In this document: positions 1-6,458 of the stretch, piece after piece
Numbering within the stretch: the first letter of the stretch is position 1
How the letters are laid out: each line of letters opens with the position of its first letter
Assembly: GCA_903844785.1 (NCBI GenBank)
Contig: CAIMVB010000176.1
Coordinates: 1 to 7,539, forward strand
Direction of reading: 5' to 3'
From: an uncultured Rhodospirillales bacterium
GTDB lineage: Bacteria > Pseudomonadota > Alphaproteobacteria > Acetobacterales > Acetobacteraceae
DNA length: 7,539 nt
The notes under the pieces: model-generated
What the model was told of the DNA's origin: nothing
Database searches by the model: none
Seen by the model: the letters and a program-made list of their open reading frames with translations, nothing else
Program-made: the position numbers and the translations under genes

Positions 1-204
1 AAGCTGGAAGTGCATCGCGCCGCCAATGCCAAGCCCTGGATGCACCCGGATATGCCGGGCATTGTCGCGGTGGCATCCGACACGCTGCCCCCTTATGATC
101 TTCCTCGTGCAGGGCTGGATGAGGTGGAAGCCATTGCTGATCTCGTGCTGGCCGGTGCGCGCAGTTTTGAGAATATTGACTGGACCGCGGCGGCGCTAGC
201 TTGA
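1..204 (+). CDS. 3' end of an unidentified protein gene (partial, 5' end outside window)
   Basis: The reading frame is open from the first base and ends at a TGA at 202-204, giving about 67 C-terminal residues. A GTG at position 10 lies in frame, but no ribosome binding site can be judged because only nine bases precede it. The frame probably continues from outside the window. The visible part has coding-like composition: a Pro/His-rich stretch (KPWMHPDMPG), a hydrophobic strand (IVAVASDTL), then an acidic amphipathic helix (LDEVEAIADLVLAGA) and a short tail ending WTAAALA. I do not recognise the family. It is soluble in appearance, with no membrane segment. It is the only plus-strand gene and converges on the DUF1254 operon, so it belongs to a different transcription unit. 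Confidence 0.7.
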   Translation, partial: KLEVHRAANAKPWMHPDMPGIVAVASDTLPPYDLPRAGLDEVEAIADLVLAGARSFENIDWTAAALA

Positions 205-506
205 AGGTTGGTCAGTTAAGCGCAATTGCAGGCGTGGAAGAAGCACGAAGTATTTTGTGCATGTTTCTGATCGCTGGGATGGCCCATCTAACGATATAAT
301 GAGCGCGTGATCCTCTTGGACGCTTTCAAGTCAAGCATGCGCATCGCACTTACTAGGCGTCGGCGTTTCTTAGGCATATCTGCTACTAGCATGATGAAAA
401 TGGCGGAACTGCTCTGGACGAAAGAATAGCTTCGGAATCCGAAAGCAGTGCAGCAAACTACTCTCAATACTGACTGAGTCACGAGCCAAGCGAAGCGAAG
501 CAGGCG
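205..506. other. Intergenic gap between converging genes, no convincing gene
   Basis: About 300 bases separate the stop of the plus-strand partial gene from the stop of the minus-strand Tat-exported DUF1254 gene. The stretch looks less GC-rich than its flanks. Two short plus-strand open stretches occur: 201-299 in one frame and 307-429 (GTG start, 40 codons, containing LTRRRRFLGI) in another. A minus-strand frame also spans 288-482. None has a good ribosome binding site or a recognisable product, so they may be decayed remnants or chance. Small structures are present: a stem-loop at 243-260, a 5-bp hairpin TTCGG/CCGAA at 431-443, and two overlapping GCGAAGC heptamers at 490-501. No strong U-tract terminator for either converging gene is visible. 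Confidence 0.6.
243..260 (+). terminator. Weak stem-loop downstream of the plus-strand partial gene
   Basis: GCACGAA (243-249) pairs with TTTGTGC (254-260) through seven pairs including one G-U, around the loop GTAT, starting 39 bases after the stop codon. The following bases, ATGTTTCTG, are only modestly T-rich. It could be a poor intrinsic terminator for the plus-strand gene. The pairing is better in the plus transcript, because the G-U becomes C-A in the minus one. Chance occurrence is possible. Confidence 0.22.
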
Positions 507-1904
507 TTAATTCACTTCAATCAGTGGCGGCAGACTCCAGCGATCATCCAGGGCTTCGGCCTTTGGGCCATAGAAACGCCCAACAAAAAAGAAGGGACCT
601 GTCGGCGTGGGTAGCCAGTTGGATTCCTTGTCTGGGCCAGGGCTTTCGGCCTGCATATAGATTTCGAGCGATCCATCAGCACCCTTCACAAGGCCCGCTG
701 TACGGTCGCCGATTGAATAGCGATTAAGTGGATTACCCACCAGAAAGCGCTGCGGCAAATTATACATGGTGATGGACCAGAATTCAGTCACTGGCGGAAG
801 CTGGCCTGATTCAAAACGCATCACCCAACGTCGATTGCCATCCAGGACCTTGCCGTCTCGGTCGGTTTGTTGGCTGCCATATACGGCTTCTTCCTTGGTG
901 TTGCCGTAAATGCCGAGCATGGCGCCGTAATTGCGCTTGGTGATGTAGCCATCTGCCAATTCCGCGCGCGTGCCGAATAGCGCGCGGGAATCTTTTTGTT
1001 GAACGGCACCTTCTTTCAGGGTCTTGGCTGCTTCGGCTATGCCTGTAGCGATCGCCGCGTGAATTTCTGGCGGTAATGCATTTGCATCAAAGGGCTTGCC
1101 GGGACCAATGCCAATGCGTGCAAAGAGCGCCAGCATTTCCTGTTCAGCCGGCACTATAGGCATGAAGGGCAGAATGGCGTTCAGATAGGCTATAAACTCA
1201 ATCCCTTCACCCCTGGCCGCATCCCATACAGGCCATTCAATGGCAGGCGCTGCAGCAGGCGCGGGTGCGCCTGTGAATTGCGAAAGCGGTGTTAGCTTAT
1301 AGGCCGCCTGCACCGCCTGCATCGCAGCAACATCATCGGGGCCAAAAAGCTGCGTGCGGGTAAGCGTTCCCACGAATTCGGTTTCGGCGATAAAGACCTT
1401 GGTGATACCGGCTGGCACAGTACCGTTCCAGCGCGGCCCCGCGAAAAGATAATTGCCAGCTTCCCGCCCCGTGGCGCGCACGCCGGTATAGGCGAAATTA
1501 TGCGTATACAAATCAAACCACTGATTCACATAATAGCGCGGCGCCGGCACCGCAGGCAGAGACAAAACCATGGGTTCTGCACGAAGATCGAGCCAGGCCC
1601 AGGAATACGGCGTATCATTATTGGGTGTCACAATATCCGTATCAGCCGGCGTGGAAGACCTGGAATAATGCCGGAATTGATTGAAACCGCCGACATAGCC
1701 ACCAAAAGATCTATTCTGCGTCTGGTTATACATGGTCTGATAGCCTTGCAGCGGCGCATAGGCATAAGCCCAAGCGTCACGCGCGATAGCCTTGGCTTCA
1801 TCAGGCGTGATTGGTGTATTGCCCAAGGATGGGCGGCTGGTCAGGGACATGGATGCGGCAAACGCCAAGGCTGAAAAATCGCGGCGATTGATTGATGTGG
1901 ACAT
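507..1904 (-). CDS. Exported DUF1254/DUF1214 domain protein with Tat signal
   Basis: This gene encodes 465 residues, a normal length for proteins that join an N-terminal DUF1254 and a C-terminal DUF1214 domain. The biochemical role of the family is not established, so no reaction is assigned. The N-terminus has a twin-arginine motif, INRRDFSALAF (residues 5-15), and a short hydrophobic stretch, predicting folded export by Tat; the cleavage site is unclear. DUF1254 covers about residues 40-185, with the signature TPNNDTPYSWAWLDL at 93-107. An Ala/Pro-rich linker (about 211-221) follows. DUF1214 covers about 340-450, with FWSITMYN (375-382), NRYSIGDR (394-401) and NWLPTPTGPFF (429-439). The ATG start is supported by AGGAG eight bases upstream. 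It lies 39 bases downstream of a divergent paralogue and is probably co-transcribed with it. No obvious terminator follows its TAA. Confidence 0.9.
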   Translation of the reverse strand: MSTSINRRDFSALAFAASMSLTSRPSLGNTPITPDEAKAIARDAWAYAYAPLQGYQTMYNQTQNRSFGGYVGGFNQFRHYSRSSTPADTDIVTPNNDTPYSWAWLDLRAEPMVLSLPAVPAPRYYVNQWFDLYTHNFAYTGVRATGREAGNYLFAGPRWNGTVPAGITKVFIAETEFVGTLTRTQLFGPDDVAAMQAVQAAYKLTPLSQFTGAPAPAAAPAIEWPVWDAARGEGIEFIAYLNAILPFMPIVPAEQEMLALFARIGIGPGKPFDANALPPEIHAAIATGIAEAAKTLKEGAVQQKDSRALFGTRAELADGYITKRNYGAMLGIYGNTKEEAVYGSQQTDRDGKVLDGNRRWVMRFESGQLPPVTEFWSITMYNLPQRFLVGNPLNRYSIGDRTAGLVKGADGSLEIYMQAESPGPDKESNWLPTPTGPFFFVGRFYGPKAEALDDRWSLPPLIEVN

Positions 1905-1943
1905 GGTGGCTTCTCCTCAATGCGCGTTGGTTTTGGCCGTGGT

Positions 1944-3419
1944 TTATTTCACCAACTCGATGTCATTGAGCTGCCAACTTTTATCGAAATAGGCTTCTGT
2001 TGCGGCGTAGAAGCGGAAATAGGGAAACCAGCCCTGGCCCGGCATTGTCCTGATCCAATTTGCTGCATTGGCCGGGCGTTCTGGCCCGAAATAGACATCC
2101 AACGATCCATCAGCATTCTTCACAAGATCAGGGTTGCGTGAGGAAAGATCAGCAGCGCCTTGCGGGGTATCCAGTGGGCCGCGCGTGACATTGTCATAAA
2201 GCGTGATGGACCAGAATTGCCGCACAGGCGGGTTGGGATCCACCCGCAGCCGATAAGTCTTTCCGCCATCAAGCCAATTGCCATCACGATCCCTGGAGGT
2301 TTCAAGATAGACCTGACCAAAGCCAACAATGCGCCCCTGCATGCCGACAGACATGCCAATGGCCTCATAGAACCAGGATGAGCGTTCATCGAACTGAACA
2401 CGGGTTTTATCCGGCGCTTCCTGATCAAGGTCGAATAGCACGGCGTATTCCCAGCGCTTACCGGGGTAGACCGTGGCGCCCGCATAGCGTTTGTCATAGG
2501 CAATGGTGCGCGCCATCAATTCGCCAAGCTTGGCAGCATCCGTCAGGATGCGGGCCTGGCGTGCGTCGGGATTGAAGGGCGTGCCTGGCGCGATACCAAG
2601 TGACCGCAGCATACCGAACATTACGCGATCACGCGGGGCTACAGGTTCATTGGCGTAAAGCTCGGTGAGCAGTTTCCAATATTCCAGTGTGTCGGGCTGC
2701 GCCGATTGCCAAGCGCGGCCACCAACTTCCAGGAATTTCGTGGGGGCGGGTCTATCGCGCTGGTTCCAGCCATAGATGTTGAACTTGCGCAGGGTGGCTT
2801 CCGCGACCGCCTTGTCAGGATCAAGCCCGCGTGTGCCGAACCAGATCTGATTGCTGGGCGCACGAAACACGGTGTAGCCCGGCGCATCCATATCGGGGCT
2901 GCCGGGTGGCAGGATCAGGTATTTTCCACCAGCGCCCTTGTCTGGCCCTGTCTGCCCCATATCGGTGATGGGCTGCTGCCAAATATCCAACACGCCGCCT
3001 GCGGTCAGGCCTTCGGGCACTTCGACAATCATCGGCCCTTGCCGGGCAAGGTCCCAAAAGCTGAAGGCGTAAAGGGTCGTGATATTCGGCGTCAGCATGC
3101 CGGCTTTGTCGGCCAAATCGCGGTAGAACATGATATCGCCATTGCTGGCGCCGAGTGTCTTTGTCTGCGCGTCATAAAGCGCCTTGAAGCCAACTGCCGG
3201 CAGCGCCCAGAGATACGCCTGCGTGGCGCGCTGAAAATCCATTTCATCATAGAGCCGATCGGCGGTTTGACGGCTGGGATAGCCATTTTCAAGTGTGAGA
3301 TCGCCAAGCCGCGTCGGTACAGATTGGGCCGCGGCGGGAGAGATGGGCGGCGGCCCCCAAACTGCCACAACCATAGAGAAGATGAAGGCCGAGGTCGAAA
3401 GCTTGAGGAAATTGGGCAT
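1944..3419 (-). CDS. Exported DUF1254/DUF1214 domain protein with Sec signal
   Basis: This gene encodes 491 residues with the same two-domain layout as the downstream gene. Residues 1-31 form a Sec-type signal peptide: a lysine near the start, a hydrophobic core (AFIFSMVVAVWG), and a likely cleavage after AAA at 29-31, just before Q32. DUF1254 covers about residues 60-200, including MLTPNITTLYAFSFWDL (108-124). DUF1214 covers about 365-475, including QFWSITLYDN (401-410), ADGSLDVYFG (436-445) and NWIRTMPGQGWFPYFRF (454-470). The ATG has AAGGA nine bases upstream. It is first in a two-gene unit, preceded by an A/T-rich region. Its signature motifs differ at many positions from those of its neighbour, so the duplication looks old. 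A periplasmic or surface location is predicted; substrate and activity are unknown. Confidence 0.9.
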   Translation of the reverse strand: MPNFLKLSTSAFIFSMVVAVWGPPPISPAAAQSVPTRLGDLTLENGYPSRQTADRLYDEMDFQRATQAYLWALPAVGFKALYDAQTKTLGASNGDIMFYRDLADKAGMLTPNITTLYAFSFWDLARQGPMIVEVPEGLTAGGVLDIWQQPITDMGQTGPDKGAGGKYLILPPGSPDMDAPGYTVFRAPSNQIWFGTRGLDPDKAVAEATLRKFNIYGWNQRDRPAPTKFLEVGGRAWQSAQPDTLEYWKLLTELYANEPVAPRDRVMFGMLRSLGIAPGTPFNPDARQARILTDAAKLGELMARTIAYDKRYAGATVYPGKRWEYAVLFDLDQEAPDKTRVQFDERSSWFYEAIGMSVGMQGRIVGFGQVYLETSRDRDGNWLDGGKTYRLRVDPNPPVRQFWSITLYDNVTRGPLDTPQGAADLSSRNPDLVKNADGSLDVYFGPERPANAANWIRTMPGQGWFPYFRFYAATEAYFDKSWQLNDIELVK

Positions 3420-3480
3420 GAGCCGCGGTCCTTAAGAAGGTGAGGGGTATAAAAGTGCACCTTGTAAAATATTAATTTAA
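3420..3480 (-). promoter_or_regulatory. A/T-rich upstream region and ribosome binding site of the DUF1254 pair
   Basis: The 61 bases before the ATG contain an AAGGA ribosome binding site (3429-3433 on the complement). Further upstream is a markedly A/T-rich block with minus-strand elements TTAAATTAATATTTTACA and TTTTATACC. No pair of hexamers gives a good sigma-70 match with 16-18 base spacing, so the exact promoter cannot be placed. The A/T block stands out from the GC-rich surroundings and is flanked by two CCTTG copies on the plus strand. Confidence 0.35.
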
Positions 3481-3855
3481 CCTTGCAGACCCTGGGTAGT
3501 AGGGCAAGCCCAGCATGCTTGATGACCGGAAGGCGGCATTGTTGCTGGCTGGGGCGTCGGAGTTGCAGCGGGCAGAACCGCCCTAAAACTGCGCGGGTCC
3601 ACCAGGAGCATTTCGGGTTTTCAGGCGACTTGCGAGCGAAATCTCACCGGCTTGGCGGCGGGGCGGCATTCATAAGTTATTGAAAACTAGCATATCCCGT
3701 GCATCAATCTATTTTACCGAAGTCCGCTCGGCAATCCGTTACTCAAAGCGCTAATTTTGTCCCATGGGTGCTGGCGGTGCATATGCATCCCTTCAGGCCC
3801 CAGGCTTGCCAGTTCAGGGCCTTTTTGCCGCCCGCTGTGCTTTAAGCGAAGCCAG
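3481..3855. other. Noncoding gap between the racemase-family gene and the DUF1254 pair
   Basis: No convincing gene is visible in this stretch. The open frames on either strand (for example plus 3483-3683) are Cys/Arg-rich, lack ribosome binding sites and resemble no family I know. The stretch contains an A/T-rich patch around 3670-3720 and a GC-rich stem-loop with a T tract at 3795-3826, annotated separately. It separates two same-strand transcription units and probably holds the 3' untranslated end of the racemase-family transcript and upstream control sequence for the DUF1254 genes. Confidence 0.55.
3795..3826 (+). terminator. Terminator-like stem-loop, T tract on the plus strand
   Basis: AGGCCC (3795-3800) pairs perfectly with GGGCCT (3817-3822) across a 16-base loop that itself contains GGC/GCC, and is followed directly by TTTTT (3822-3826). 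The T tract makes it terminator-like for plus-strand transcription. Every gene with known context here is on the minus strand, so it would stop antisense transcription heading into the racemase-family gene. In the minus transcript the hairpin lies about 34-61 bases after that gene's stop and could stabilise the 3' end, but no T tract follows in that direction. The long loop weakens the call. Confidence 0.3.
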
Positions 3856-4602
3856 TCATTCCCTGTGCGCCAGCCAATTAGACAACGCGTTGGGTAAACC
3901 AATCGAAGGCTTTGGGGCTGGCCTTTTGAAGGTACCTGCGCGTGCCTTTTGTGGAGCCAGGGTTACGAGAGTTTCTGCCTGCTTCACCGCAGCGGCAACA
4001 CAATCCACGACCGGGACTGGAATCCGATCAGCCACTTTGGGTCCAAGGCCAGCAAGCGGGGCGCCCGCCAGAAGTACGACATCGGCTTGGTCTTCTTCCA
4101 CAGCGCGGCATGCGAGAGAAACCAGGAGATCCGCTTTTTCCTCCTGCACGGCGCTGATGGCGCGAAACGTGCCGTCCAGCGTGCGAATGGATGCGCAGCG
4201 CTTTTCAAGTCCATGCCACGCCACGCATTCGCGGTACCAGGGTTCAAGCGCAGACGCGAAGGTAACGATCGCAAAGCGCCCGCCCAACATGCAGGCCGTG
4301 AGCATCCCAGCTTCGGCCAGGCCAATAACAGGAATTGGGAAAAGTTCGCGTGCGCCACCCAGGCCAGGATCAGCAAAAGCCGCGATAACGGCCGCATCAA
4401 CCCCTGTGTGCAGTTCGGACAGCATTTCCAGGGCGATCGCACCGCCAATTACCGCTTCCGCGCGCGTGGCTATATAGGGAACGCCCCTGGGTGCAGTGGC
4501 TGGTATTATTTGGGTGCCTGGCGCCGCTACGGTTTCCGCGGCGGCAACAATCAGATCTGTCACCCCAGTTGATGTGTTGGGATTAAGCATCAGCAGGCGC
4601 AA
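3856..4602 (-). CDS. Asp/Glu/hydantoin racemase-family protein
   Basis: This gene encodes 248 residues, the usual length for the family, predicted cytoplasmic. Family hallmarks are the N-terminal LMLNPNTS (4-11), AAFADPGLGGARELF (74-88), PVIGLAEAGMLTA (91-103), GRFAIVTFA (108-116), and VVLLAGAPLAGL (175-186) before VPVVDCVAAAV (196-206). Characterised hydantoin/allantoin racemases use two cysteines, one just before the FxDPG motif and one in a C-terminal GCAG-like motif. By eye these are Ala75 and Ala179 or Ala181 here, so two-base racemase chemistry is doubtful; a decarboxylase, isomerase or binding role is possible. The start is TTG: AGGAG (4610-4614) sits seven bases upstream, an in-frame TGA lies at 4618-4620, and the next ATG would be residue 5, too far from that site. 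It lies 105 bases after the PuuE-like gene, suggesting a shared pathway. Confidence 0.85.
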   Translation of the reverse strand: MRLLMLNPNTSTGVTDLIVAAAETVAAPGTQIIPATAPRGVPYIATRAEAVIGGAIALEMLSELHTGVDAAVIAAFADPGLGGARELFPIPVIGLAEAGMLTACMLGGRFAIVTFASALEPWYRECVAWHGLEKRCASIRTLDGTFRAISAVQEEKADLLVSLACRAVEEDQADVVLLAGAPLAGLGPKVADRIPVPVVDCVAAAVKQAETLVTLAPQKARAGTFKRPAPKPSIGLPNALSNWLAHRE

Positions 4603-4609
4603 TGCAATT

Positions 4610-4614
4610 CTCCT
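4610..4614 (-). promoter_or_regulatory. Ribosome binding site that decides a TTG start
   Basis: AGGAG on the minus strand is followed by the seven-base spacer AATTGCA and then TTG at 4602-4600. The nearest ATG alternative is 12 bases further in, giving a 19-base spacing, so the TTG start is preferred. Confidence 0.75.
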
Positions 4615-4648
4615 ATGTCATATTGGGTCTGGCACGCCATTTAAGATG

Positions 4649-4663
4649 ACAAAATTTGTACAA
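4649..4663. promoter_or_regulatory. Overlapping palindromes upstream of the racemase-family gene
   Basis: Two inverted repeats overlap here: ACAAAATTTGT (4649-4659) and TTGTACAA (4656-4663). The location, 47-61 bases upstream of the TTG start and before the ribosome binding site, fits an operator. The TTGT/ACAA half-sites resemble those of GntR-type repressors, but no regulator gene is in the window and no good promoter hexamer pair accompanies them. In A/T-rich DNA such short palindromes can arise by chance. Confidence 0.25.
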
Positions 4664-4684
4664 GCCCAAGGTTAAGGTTTGGAA

Positions 4685-4710
4685 TGAATAACGCCATTCA
4701 GCGTTATTCA
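4685..4710 (-). repeat. Perfect 10-bp stem-loop starting at the deacetylase stop codon
   Basis: TGAATAACGC (4685-4694) and GCGTTATTCA (4701-4710) form a perfect 10-bp inverted repeat with a six-base loop. The TGA stop of the PuuE-like gene is the first three bases of the hairpin in the minus transcript. The bases after the stem (TTCCAAACC) are not a proper U tract, so this is at best a weak terminator. More likely it partly attenuates read-through or protects the 3' end of the upstream operon message. Confidence 0.55.
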
Positions 4711-5658
4711 AGGATTAAAAGGTGATAAGGAAGGCCGCGGCATCCAGGGAGATAGCCCCAGGCCTTCGCGCCAAGCTTCAGCAATTTGGCGCCGGCTTGC
4801 GAACCAAACGCCCTTGTGTCGCGCCATATGCTCCAAAAGTTTTTCCAGGCCACCTATCCGCGCTGGCCTGCCGATGATGCGCAAGTGCAAACCGATTGAA
4901 AGCATTCTTGGGCCAGATTCCCCTTCCGCATAAAGCCGATCAAACGCCGCCATACAATAACGTGCGAAATCATCTCCCTGGATGAAACCGCCACCAGGCT
5001 GAAAGCGCATATCATTGGTGTCGAAGGCATAGGGAAGAACAACAATTTCCCGTCCTGCTTCACTGACCATATAGGGCGTATCATCATCATATGCGTTTGA
5101 GTCGTATAGAAAACCACCATGTTCAAGCAGTAAGCGACGCGTATTCACTGAGGTCGCGGAACGCGTATGCCAACCAACGGGTGGGGTACCGGCAGCAGTG
5201 GTGATTGCCGCGACCGCCCGCGCAATGACCTGTCGTTCTTCTGCTTCTGGCATATTCACTTGACGTTCCCAGCGCCAGCCATGGCTGGAAATCTCATGCC
5301 CATCAGCGGCGGCTTCCGAGGCGATCCAGGGAGAATGATACAAGGATCGTCCGCAGGCATTGAGGGTGGCGGTCACCCCGGAGCTCTTCAAAGCGCTACG
5401 AATACGTGCCCAACCGCGGCGCGTGCCATAAGCATAATGGCTTTCCATGCAGAGATCGCGAGAGCCTTCCACCCGCTCAACCGCTTCATAAATAAATTCA
5501 TTACTCGCATCACCTGCGGCAATCGAAAGCTCCGCGCCTTCTTCGATATTGACGACGATGGAAACAGCAAGCTGTGCGCCGTTAGGCCAGCTAATGTTTG
5601 GTTCCGCGCCATGGTAGCCGCGCAGGTCACGATCTAGCGGGAGGGGGGGATATATCAT
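4708..5658 (-). CDS. Polysaccharide deacetylase-family hydrolase, PuuE (allantoinase)-like
   Basis: This gene encodes 316 residues with a NodB-type fold and no signal peptide, so it should act in the cytoplasm on C-N bonds of small molecules rather than on cell-wall polysaccharide. Motifs typical of the PuuE-like branch appear in order: VVNIEEGAE (35-43), ESHYAYGTRRGW (72-83), GHEISSHGWRW (120-130), PPVGWHTRSATSVNTRRL (159-176), GGFLYDSNAYDDDTPY (181-196), TNDMRF (214-219) and SIGLHLRIIGRPAR (254-267). The NodB metal-binding Asp-Asp motif is replaced by the NIEEG segment, as in PuuE, which is described as metal-independent. PuuE opens the allantoin ring, but related proteins act on other amides, so the exact substrate is open. 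The ATG overlaps the upstream permease stop by one base (TGATG), pointing to translational coupling; transport and hydrolysis are therefore probably linked. Confidence 0.85.
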   Translation of the reverse strand: MIYPPLPLDRDLRGYHGAEPNISWPNGAQLAVSIVVNIEEGAELSIAAGDASNEFIYEAVERVEGSRDLCMESHYAYGTRRGWARIRSALKSSGVTATLNACGRSLYHSPWIASEAAADGHEISSHGWRWERQVNMPEAEERQVIARAVAAITTAAGTPPVGWHTRSATSVNTRRLLLEHGGFLYDSNAYDDDTPYMVSEAGREIVVLPYAFDTNDMRFQPGGGFIQGDDFARYCMAAFDRLYAEGESGPRMLSIGLHLRIIGRPARIGGLEKLLEHMARHKGVWFASRRQIAEAWREGLGLSPWMPRPSLSPFNP

Positions 5659-6458
5659 CAGAAATCCGCAAGGCGTCTTAGGCCAACAAGCCTATCGCCA
5701 ATGATCATCACGATAACGGCGAGGAGGATAAGGCCTGCCGATATAGCGGCAATCGTTGGGTCCGGTCTTTCTTCGACATATTGCAACATCTGGATAGGAA
5801 GGGTTTTGGTCCAGGCATCTGTGAAGAAAATGGAGACTGGATAATTATCCATGGAAGCCAGGAACGCGAACATTCCAGATGTCAGAAAGGCGGGCCCTAA
5901 GGCCGGTACCAACACACGCATCACGGCTTGCATGGGGGAACAACCCAGCATGCGCGCCGCATCCAGCAGCGTGAAATCGAATAGGCTAAGAGCCGCAACA
6001 ACGGTGCGGACAACATAGGGCATGGTAATCACGACATGCGCGATGAGAAGGCTGGTCCATGCCTCTCTCAAGCCAACCAAGCGAAATCCTTGCAGCATCG
6101 CGATACCCACAACAAGACCCGGCAGCATGAGTGGCGATACGAGGAAGGTTGTGATGGCTTCCCGCCCAGGGAACTGGCCACGCACGATGGCTATCGCGCA
6201 TAAGGTGCCGAGTAGCAGCGAAATGACTGTCGAAAGCCCGGCGATCTGGACCGAAGTTAGGATTGAAGGCCAGAGCCCGCGTGTATTCGATAGTCTTTCA
6301 TACCAACGCCAGGACCATTCGGGCGGCGGTAGGCTAAATACAGCAGAGTTTCCAAAACTAACCGCAACGGTAACAAGCAGCGGCGTCAGCAAGAAAATCA
6401 CTGCGGCGGCCGCGATCGTCCACATAAGTATCTGCGCTATGCGTTCTGAATAGGTCAT
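5658..6458 (-). CDS. ABC transporter permease, spermidine/putrescine PotC-type
   Basis: This gene encodes 266 residues, typical of inner-membrane BPD-type permeases. About six membrane segments are visible by hydrophobicity, near residues 10-34, 68-92, 103-124, 136-158, 188-204 and 236-255. The cytoplasmic EAA loop that docks the ATPase is LLDAARMLGCSPMQAVMRVL (164-183), with Gly172 and Pro185 at the expected places. The start overlaps the end of the preceding permease in an ATGA, and the stop overlaps the deacetylase ATG. It is the second permease of a polyamine/opine/peptide-type importer. This class also carries many other small nitrogenous compounds, so polyamine specificity should not be assumed. 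The partner permease and the ATPase lie directly upstream; no substrate-binding protein gene is in the window. Confidence 0.92.
   Translation of the reverse strand: MTYSERIAQILMWTIAAAAVIFLLTPLLVTVAVSFGNSAVFSLPPPEWSWRWYERLSNTRGLWPSILTSVQIAGLSTVISLLLGTLCAIAIVRGQFPGREAITTFLVSPLMLPGLVVGIAMLQGFRLVGLREAWTSLLIAHVVITMPYVVRTVVAALSLFDFTLLDAARMLGCSPMQAVMRVLVPALGPAFLTSGMFAFLASMDNYPVSIFFTDAWTKTLPIQMLQYVEERPDPTIAAISAGLILLAVIVMIIGDRLVGLRRLADF

Noticed and set aside
288..482. Minus-strand open frame of 64 codons in the convergent gap
   Set aside because: It has no good ribosome binding site, unusual composition and no recognisable product; kept only as part of the intergenic description.
1500..1874. Plus-strand open frame of 124 codons
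   Set aside because: It lies antisense within the Tat-exported DUF1254 gene, is rich in Ile/Arg and shows no family features.
2706..3443. Long plus-strand open frame of 245 codons
   Set aside because: It is antisense to the Sec-exported DUF1254 gene, whose protein has clear domain motifs and a signal peptide. The antisense product resembles no family and reflects GC-rich codon bias.
3420..3480. A specific sigma-70 promoter such as TTTACA with TTATAC
   Set aside because: The spacing between these hexamers is only about 10 bases, and other pairings match poorly, so only a general A/T-rich control region is claimed.
3714..3902. Minus-strand open frame of 62 codons overlapping the racemase-family 3' end
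   Set aside because: It overlaps the real gene in another frame, has no ribosome binding site and no family resemblance.
3764..4572. Plus-strand open frames of 237 and 207 codons
   Set aside because: Both are antisense to the racemase-family gene, Ser/Ala/Arg-rich and without recognisable motifs; they are shadows of the real frame.
5167..5637. Plus-strand open frame of 156 codons
   Set aside because: It is antisense to the PuuE-like gene, whose conserved motifs span its whole length.
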